DNA from: a virus
DNA: 28,548 nt
Strand: one strand, 5' to 3'
Virus record (IMG/VR): IMGVR_UViG_3300036819_000213
Location: 1 to 28,548 of that record
Below the pieces are notes generated by a model that was not told the origin of the DNA, ran no database searches, and saw only the letters and a list, made by a program, of their open reading frames with translations. Shown in pieces: positions 25,378 through 28,548 of the stretch. The first letter of the stretch is position 1; every line of letters begins with the position of its first letter. Position numbers and translations under genes: made by a program.

Positions 25378-26018
25378 CTCGAAACGGGCACGTTGATCGT
25401 GAAAGTGGCCGCCGCGGTCCCGGGAGCGGCGGCCACGGGCGCATCGAAGAGCAGCGTTCCGGTGAGGGCAGCGCCGGGCGGCAGCTGCATCAGCGGCTGG
25501 ACGCCGTCGGCGTCGTACGCCTGATAAATCTGATTGATCACCGTGCTGACGTCGGGCTGTACAGCGCTGGCAATCGCATCGACCGAGACCAGCGCCGCCC
25601 GCGCAGCCGGGCTGAAATTGACGATCTGGAGTACCGCAAGGTTCTTCACGTCCTCGATGATCTTCACGCCGAGCGGTGAGTACTTCCCCCATGCGGCCCG
25701 CAATCCGGTACCCTGGGCCTTGAGAACGATCGCGCGCGCGTCCGTCTGGCTCAGAGCGCGATAGCCATTCGCCCGTAAGACCTGCAGAACATAGCCCTGG
25801 CCGACCGTGACCGTGGTCGTCCCGAGGTTCACGCCGGTGATGGAACCCGCCACGATGCCCTTCGGCAGCCGCCGGCCATATTTCGCCTGGATGACAGTCG
25901 GGCTCATGTACTGCACCTGCAGGACGACGGGCGCGGTAGGCAGAGGGACGGCCGCAGTTTGAGCCCAGGCCGGGATGAGAGAACAGAGAAATGCAAGAGC
26001 CGCGATGACGGATCGCAT
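25374..26018 (-). CDS. Predicted exported protein in head operon
   Basis: This 214-aa protein starts MRSVIAALAFLCSLIPAWAQ, a clear Sec-type signal with a likely cut after AWA. The mature part is mixed alpha/beta (VVLQVQYMSPTVIQAKYG; GYVLQVLRANGYRALSQTDA; AIASAVQPDVSTVINQIYQAYDADG) and ends in a beta-like GTLLFDAPVAAAPGTAAATF stretch. It has no cysteine in the mature part. The family is not recognised. Its stop overlaps the start of the zinc-protein gene, so it is translated with the head genes. An exported protein here might act in the periplasm (superinfection exclusion, adsorption or lysis), or the signal may be a membrane anchor. Confidence 0.6.
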   Translation of the reverse strand: MRSVIAALAFLCSLIPAWAQTAAVPLPTAPVVLQVQYMSPTVIQAKYGRRLPKGIVAGSITGVNLGTTTVTVGQGYVLQVLRANGYRALSQTDARAIVLKAQGTGLRAAWGKYSPLGVKIIEDVKNLAVLQIVNFSPAARAALVSVDAIASAVQPDVSTVINQIYQAYDADGVQPLMQLPPGAALTGTLLFDAPVAAAPGTAAATFTINVPVSR

Positions 26019-26023
26019 GCAGC

Positions 26024-26359
26024 CTAGGACTCCCCGCGATCGGGTTCGGGGGCGGGATCGAGCGCGAAAGCTCCGGCAATCTGGCCCGTGCCAGCGGAGG
26101 GATCTCCCTCAATCGTCGCGGTTCCAGCAGCGGTCAATGGGGTTGGCTCGTTCGGACGTCGCAATGCGGCTATGTCCACGGTCCCAGCCACGGCGTTCTC
26201 GGCTAACGCTTCGCGCAGCATCTCCGCGTCAGAGCCAGGAGCAGGAATGGCGGCGGTTCCCACGTGAATCATCACGGGCTCGCGGCTTATGTCGATATGG
26301 CTAACGTGGTTCAGATTGACCGCGATGCCGCTCGCCAGGAGGAGAAAACGGTTCAGCAT
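26024..26359 (-). CDS. Small hypothetical protein
   Basis: This 111-aa protein starts at ATG 26359 as MLNRFLLLASGIAVNLNHV; a TTG 14 codons upstream is possible but less likely. The first 40 residues are beta-like (AVNLNHVSHIDISREPVMIHVG), then a short helix (SDAEMLREALAENA) and a Pro/Ala/Gly-rich tail. It is 5 bases before the exported-protein gene. No motif is recognised. The start of the chain is mildly hydrophobic but lacks a clear signal peptide. Confidence 0.5.
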   Translation of the reverse strand: MLNRFLLLASGIAVNLNHVSHIDISREPVMIHVGTAAIPAPGSDAEMLREALAENAVAGTVDIAALRRPNEPTPLTAAGTATIEGDPSAGTGQIAGAFALDPAPEPDRGES

Positions 26360-26438
26360 ATAGGCGGGTATTCGACGCGCGCGGCGGTTCAGCGCGCCCA
26401 ACCCTCAGGAGGGAACCTGCGGATCTTCCGCCGGAGTC

Positions 26439-26786
26439 TTAAAACCAGCGACTGCGCACCAGAATATTCACCACGGTCCCGATCGCCGAGATCGCCGCAA
26501 CGATCCACGCCAGCCGCCTGTTGATCGTCGCCGCCCGCTCAGCCATGGCCGCCGCGGCGCCGCTCTGTTCCAGTTTCACCTTTTCCATTGCTGCCACACG
26601 CGCCTCAATCGATTCAATTGCATTCCCGTTCAGTTCCGTCCGGTCGAGCACCGGCTCCAGCAGGCGAAGGCGATCGCGAACGTCCTTGAAGTTCGCATCG
26701 TCGCTCGTGGAATGGGACAGGTAAGACTTTTCGAGATTGTCGATCTTCGTCTCGATGCGGCCGAGCGCCCACTGGATGTCTTCCAT
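26439..26786 (-). CDS. XhlA-like coiled-coil membrane protein
   Basis: This 115-aa protein has a long coiled coil (ALGRIETKIDNLEKSYL; VRDRLRLLEPVLDRTELNG; IESIEARVAAMEKVKLEQSG) ending in one membrane helix (residues ~92-110, AWIVAAISAIGTVVNILV) and a basic end. That is the layout of XhlA-type proteins, which work with a holin in phage lysis. It starts 14 bases after the preceding stop. The 79-bp gap downstream holds no ORF I can support. No holin or endolysin partner is in the window, so the role in lysis is inference; a simple membrane-anchored coiled coil is the alternative. Confidence 0.52.
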   Translation of the reverse strand: MEDIQWALGRIETKIDNLEKSYLSHSTSDDANFKDVRDRLRLLEPVLDRTELNGNAIESIEARVAAMEKVKLEQSGAAAAMAERAATINRRLAWIVAAISAIGTVVNILVRSRWF

Positions 26787-26800
26787 ACGTCATGCAGCCC

Positions 26801-27064
26801 TCAGTCGACGCTTCGCGTCCCCGCCTTCATCTCCTGCAGAATTCTCGCCGGAAGCTCCAGCGCAACGCGGAGCGCCCGCACGGCGCCCTGCGCCTTGTAC
26901 ACCTCCCGCGGCTCCGGCTGGTTCTCGCAGTCGGTCCGGGCCCGCTCCAGTTCGCCGGCGATCCGCGCCCGCAGCAGCTGGTACGAACCCGAAGCGAGCA
27001 TCTGCTCGAACAGCTCGGTATCGATCTGATCGAGCCGGTTCGAACGTTTAACCGGCGGCTCCAT
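26801..27064 (-). CDS. Small hypothetical helical protein
   Basis: This 87-aa protein starts at ATG 27064; a TTG 11 codons upstream is possible. It is almost all helix: LDQIDTELFEQMLASGSY, RARIAGELERARTD, AQGAVRALRVALELP and ILQEMKAGT. The pattern of a short charged domain followed by an AVRALRVALELP helix recurs in small phage proteins near lysis or head genes, but I cannot name the family. It stands 4 bases after the stop of the short upstream ORF. No signal or zinc motif is seen. Confidence 0.55.
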   Translation of the reverse strand: MEPPVKRSNRLDQIDTELFEQMLASGSYQLLRARIAGELERARTDCENQPEPREVYKAQGAVRALRVALELPARILQEMKAGTRSVD

Positions 27065-27068
27065 CTGA

Positions 27069-27224
27069 TTACGCGCCGTAAGGCGGCCGGGCCGCAATCT
27101 TCTGCCCGGTTTTCGGTGCGGGCGCCTTCGGCGCAGCTGCCGGGCGGGCCTTCTTACCGCGCGCCGAAAAACCCGCGCCGCCGCGGGCTTTCACCAAGTC
27201 GTTGAAATCGGGTGTGCTCTTCAT
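27069..27224 (-). CDS. Very short basic protein (51 aa)
   Basis: This short gene begins MKSTPDFNDLVKARGGAGFS, followed by a Lys/Ala/Pro-rich tail (KKARPAAAPKAPAPKTG) and ends PPYGA. The N-terminal FNDLVKARGG pattern looks protein-like. The tail is of the type that contacts nucleic acid or other proteins. It ends 4 bases before the next gene start. It overlaps the preceding 57-aa ORF by 71 bases in another frame, so only one of the two may be made, or both. No family is recognised. Confidence 0.45.
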   Translation of the reverse strand: MKSTPDFNDLVKARGGAGFSARGKKARPAAAPKAPAPKTGQKIAARPPYGA

Positions 27225-27327
27225 GCGGCGTTATTCGACGGCACGCGCGGAGCCAGCCGACTTCGAACAATAGCGGCTCGTCCCCATCCCGATCGAGATC
27301 GAAATCGTCGAAGAGCATGCCCGTCAT
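27154..27327 (-). CDS. Very short acidic hypothetical protein (57 aa)
   Basis: This 57-aa ORF begins at an ATG that overlaps the LuxR-type stop (ATGA), as many real junctions here do. Residues 1-33 (MTGMLFDDFDLDRDGDEPLL, then FEVGWLRACRRIT) look like a real acidic small protein. The last ~25 residues are Arg-rich and read like a shadow of the overlapping 51-aa gene. It may be genuine with an overlap, or the true end may be lost. Function is unknown. Confidence 0.35.
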   Translation of the reverse strand: MTGMLFDDFDLDRDGDEPLLFEVGWLRACRRITPHEEHTRFQRLGESPRRRGFFGAR

Positions 27328-27590
27328 TTCCCGTCGTCAGGCAACTTTTCGAGACCGCCGTCCAACACCCAGAGCGCGACCTGCAGGCGGGAATCGAGCT
27401 TCAGCGCCTCCATGGTTGCCGACACGTAGACTTTAACGGTTCCGGTGGAGATGCCCATGCGGCCCGCGATCTCTTTATTTCTGCACCCTTCACTTATGAG
27501 ACGGGCAACCCGCCGCAGCCGGGGCGCTAGCCGTCCGTTTGAAACCGCGCCGGGGCGGGTGTCAGGTTTGGCGCTGTCATAGGTCACCAT
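27324..27590 (-). CDS. LuxR/GerE-type HTH transcription regulator
   Basis: This 88-aa protein is essentially a LuxR-type DNA-binding domain: RLRRVARLISEGCRNKEIAG (residues 25-44), then RMGISTGTVKVYVSATMEAL, the four-helix GerE motif with the conserved G, N-K-E-I-A and T-V-K positions. No receiver or ligand-binding domain is attached, so it is a standalone regulator. It is the first of a chain of small genes leading into the head operon and could control it. A 9-bp inverted repeat lies just upstream of its start codon (27593-27623), overlapping its ribosome site, so self-control is plausible. Confidence 0.72.
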   Translation of the reverse strand: MVTYDSAKPDTRPGAVSNGRLAPRLRRVARLISEGCRNKEIAGRMGISTGTVKVYVSATMEALKLDSRLQVALWVLDGGLEKLPDDGK

Positions 27591-27592
27591 AA

Positions 27593-27623
27593 CGTTCCGA
27601 TCCGGTATTCGACAATCGGAACG
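27593..27623. promoter_or_regulatory. Perfect 9-bp inverted repeat before LuxR-type gene
   Basis: CGTTCCGAT and ATCGGAACG are separated by 13 bases, centres 22 bases apart, about two helical turns. The repeat ends 2 bases from the ATG at 27590 and contains the only purine-rich ribosome-site candidate (CGGAAC). It may be an operator for the regulator, or an RNA hairpin that hides the ribosome site. A weak promoter candidate on the minus strand (TTTACA at 27705-27710, 17 bases, GATACA at 27682-27687) lies upstream. Confidence 0.5.
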
Positions 27624-27730
27624 AACGCCGCGAGGGCGCTCAACCCGCCGCTGTCGAGCCCAGGATCGGGAGAGGCGCCGTTGTATCGCAAGCGGCCAGC
27701 AGCGTGTAAAAGAAAAACGTAGATGCGGGT

Positions 27731-27756
27731 GCTCCAGGGAGGGACTCGAACCCTCC
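27731..27756 (-). tRNA. tRNA-like 3' half (T-arm and acceptor strand), probably remnant
   Basis: Read on the minus strand, GGAGGGTTCGAGTCCCTCC is a perfect T-arm with the universal GGTTCGANNCC box, followed by a CTGGAGC-type acceptor strand. No partner GCTCCAG acceptor strand is found at the expected distance, and the D-arm position is taken by a GGCAGA/TCTGCC repeat (27785-27798). A weak, imperfect anticodon-like stem with an ACG loop is at 27762-27778. A T-rich tract lies downstream (27708-27717). It may be a broken tRNA, or the tRNA part of an attachment site. Confidence 0.4.
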
Positions 27757-27824
27757 GCACGCTGCTACGTACGCGGCCTGCCTGGGCAGATGTCTGCCAC
27801 CTGCGGCGTCAGTTCAGTTGCGCG

Positions 27825-27851
27825 GGTAAAGTCCATGCAGTTCACTTTACC
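27825..27851 (-). terminator. Stem-loop at end of small gene, possible terminator
   Basis: GGTAAAGT and ACTTTACC form an 8-bp perfect stem with an 11-base loop across the stop codon of the preceding small gene. No T-run follows, so an intrinsic terminator is not demonstrated. It could also be an RNA-processing or stability element. Confidence 0.3.
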
Positions 27852-28077
27852 GCTCAGCGGTTTGGGCCCGAAAGGCCATCGTGGCCGATTCTCTGTGCCT
27901 GAGCGATTCGAACAGCCGCACGGCGGTCCCGCTCACCAGCGCGGCAGCCACCTCATAGTCCAGTTCGCCCGGTATCGCCAGGGCAGCGGCCCGCACCTCG
28001 TCCGAAAGGATGGAGAGCAGGACATCCGTAGCCGCGATGCGTCTGCTTGCGCGGGCAGCTCGGCGCCTACTGTTCAT
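27847..28077 (-). CDS. Small hypothetical protein
   Basis: This 76-aa protein starts at ATG 28077, inside the last codons of the portal-like gene, giving an 11-base overlap. The N-terminus is basic (MNSRRRAARASRRIAATD), then helical (VLLSILSDEVRAAALAIPGE; AAALVSGTAVRLFESLRHRE). A longer frame upstream lies within the portal-like gene and is rejected. The pattern of a basic start and two helices could fit a small DNA-binding or portal-accessory protein. No named family. Confidence 0.5.
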   Translation of the reverse strand: MNSRRRAARASRRIAATDVLLSILSDEVRAAALAIPGELDYEVAAALVSGTAVRLFESLRHRESATMAFRAQTAER

Positions 28078-28548
28078 GGCCAACTTCGGGATGACCGGAA
28101 TAGATGTTCGGTCCGACAGCGAGCGGATTCCCTGATGGTTCAGTGACGGCATCGTGCTTGCCTTTCGCGCGCCCCGCTCCGTGCCCGAAGACGCCATCCG
28201 GGAAGTTGAGCACACCGCCGGGCTGACCGGCCGGCGCGGCGCCGTTCATGGTCGCCGCAACATGCTGGACGGCCTGCTCAATAATCGCCTGCTGCAGTTT
28301 CTTCTGCTGCAGCTGGGCGATGTGCTGCATGTAGTGGGCCTCGAGGGCCTTCACGGCCTCCGGATCCCGGGCAGGATCCGTCTGAGACTCCTGATGGTCG
28401 CGCCAATGCCTGATCATGTGCAGCTGGTCGTTATCCATCGGATTGACGTGAATATCTTCACCCTGCTGCATTCGCGTCCACTCTTCGCGCGGATCGATCG
28501 AGATGTCGGGAGCGGGCGGTTCCGGTACGAGATCCGGGAAGTTGGGAT
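28067..28548 (-). CDS. Probable portal protein, C-terminal part (cut by window edge)
   Basis: The frame is open to the right edge, so the gene continues outside; 159 residues are seen. They show the C-terminal features of podovirus-type portal proteins: a Pro-rich entry (LVPEPPAPDISIDPREEW), a spaced-His helical pair (NPMDNDQLHMIRHWRDHQ, then LEAHYMQHIAQLQQKKLQQ) and a Gly-rich end with Gln/Ala helix. The D-x-x-x-H-x3-H and H-x3-H pattern recalls the C-terminal barrel/helix of such portals. Position upstream of the scaffold and head genes agrees. An internal ATG at 28471 is not the true start. Confidence 0.5.
   Translation of the reverse strand, partial: PNFPDLVPEPPAPDISIDPREEWTRMQQGEDIHVNPMDNDQLHMIRHWRDHQESQTDPARDPEAVKALEAHYMQHIAQLQQKKLQQAIIEQAVQHVAATMNGAAPAGQPGGVLNFPDGVFGHGAGRAKGKHDAVTEPSGNPLAVGPNIYSGHPEVGHEQ

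Larger units (their letters stand above)
27591..27846. other. Intergenic gap before the LuxR-type gene
   Basis: This is the only gap longer than 100 bases inside the virion block. It holds the inverted repeat at 27593-27623, the T-rich tract and weak promoter candidate near 27682-27717, the tRNA-like half, and the GGCAGA repeat. I see no supportable protein gene here. It divides the portal-side genes from the rest and is the best place for an internal promoter or a terminator of the preceding genes. Confidence 0.5.

Noticed and set aside
27729-27810. Complete functional tRNA gene
   Set aside because: The acceptor strand has no partner, and D-arm and anticodon arm do not form convincing stems, so only a tRNA-like half is reported.
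1-28548. CRISPR array, insertion sequence or integrase
   Set aside because: No spaced identical repeats, transposase motif or recombinase motif was seen in either strand.

Overview
This window looks like the virion-structure half of a tailed-phage genome or prophage. It is GC-rich, about 28.5 kb, and nearly every gene lies on the minus strand in one long, tightly packed block. Many junctions overlap by 1-8 bases (ATGA, GTGA or TGATG), which suggests a polycistronic, translationally coupled late operon. No integrase, terminase, replication gene or endolysin is visible. The tail-side order (adaptors, a nozzle/hub-like protein, receptor-binding proteins, an acetyltransferase, then two or three large internal proteins), together with the absence of a tape measure, sheath or tail-tube gene, points to a short-tailed (podovirus-like) virion. 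Host identity cannot be proven from the sequence. The GC-rich codon use and the AQ/SQ-type ends of three Sec-like signal peptides would fit an acidobacterial or similar soil bacterium, but that is inference.

Read in transcription order (right to left), the block opens with what is probably the C-terminus of the portal protein, cut by the right edge. A small hypothetical gene and a 257-bp gap follow. The gap holds a tRNA-like T-arm and a 9-bp inverted repeat just upstream of a small LuxR-type HTH gene. Next come several small genes, including two overlapping very short ones and a coiled-coil/one-TM protein resembling XhlA-type holin-associated proteins. A predicted exported protein and a four-CxxC zinc protein lead into head morphogenesis: scaffold-like protein, an unknown 307-aa protein, a decoration-like protein, the probable major capsid protein and a further structural protein.

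The middle section has a GT-B glycosyltransferase, a small structural protein and a tail-fibre protein with an N-terminal signal peptide. Three successive small adaptor-like proteins follow, then a 1182-aa nozzle/hub-like protein with C-terminal repeats, a collagen-like tip protein and an 897-aa beta-helix spike (also with a signal peptide). The left section has a GNAT acetyltransferase at the position of T7 gp13, two low-complexity virion proteins, and a 1672-aa polyvalent protein with a DdrB/ParB-like domain and a phage Barnase-EndoU-ColicinE5/D-RelE-like (PBECR) nuclease-like domain.

The extreme left carries a short cassette of opposite polarity: an HNH-type zinc nuclease and a 245-aa protein. 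The second protein repeats, in order, the C-terminal motif of the scaffold protein and the conserved core of the gene directly downstream of it, more than 22 kb away. This mimic of two head-assembly proteins is the most unusual item in the window. The others are the three Sec-type signals on genes of the virion block, the long out-of-frame overlap between the GNAT gene and its neighbour, and the inverted repeat at the LuxR-type gene.
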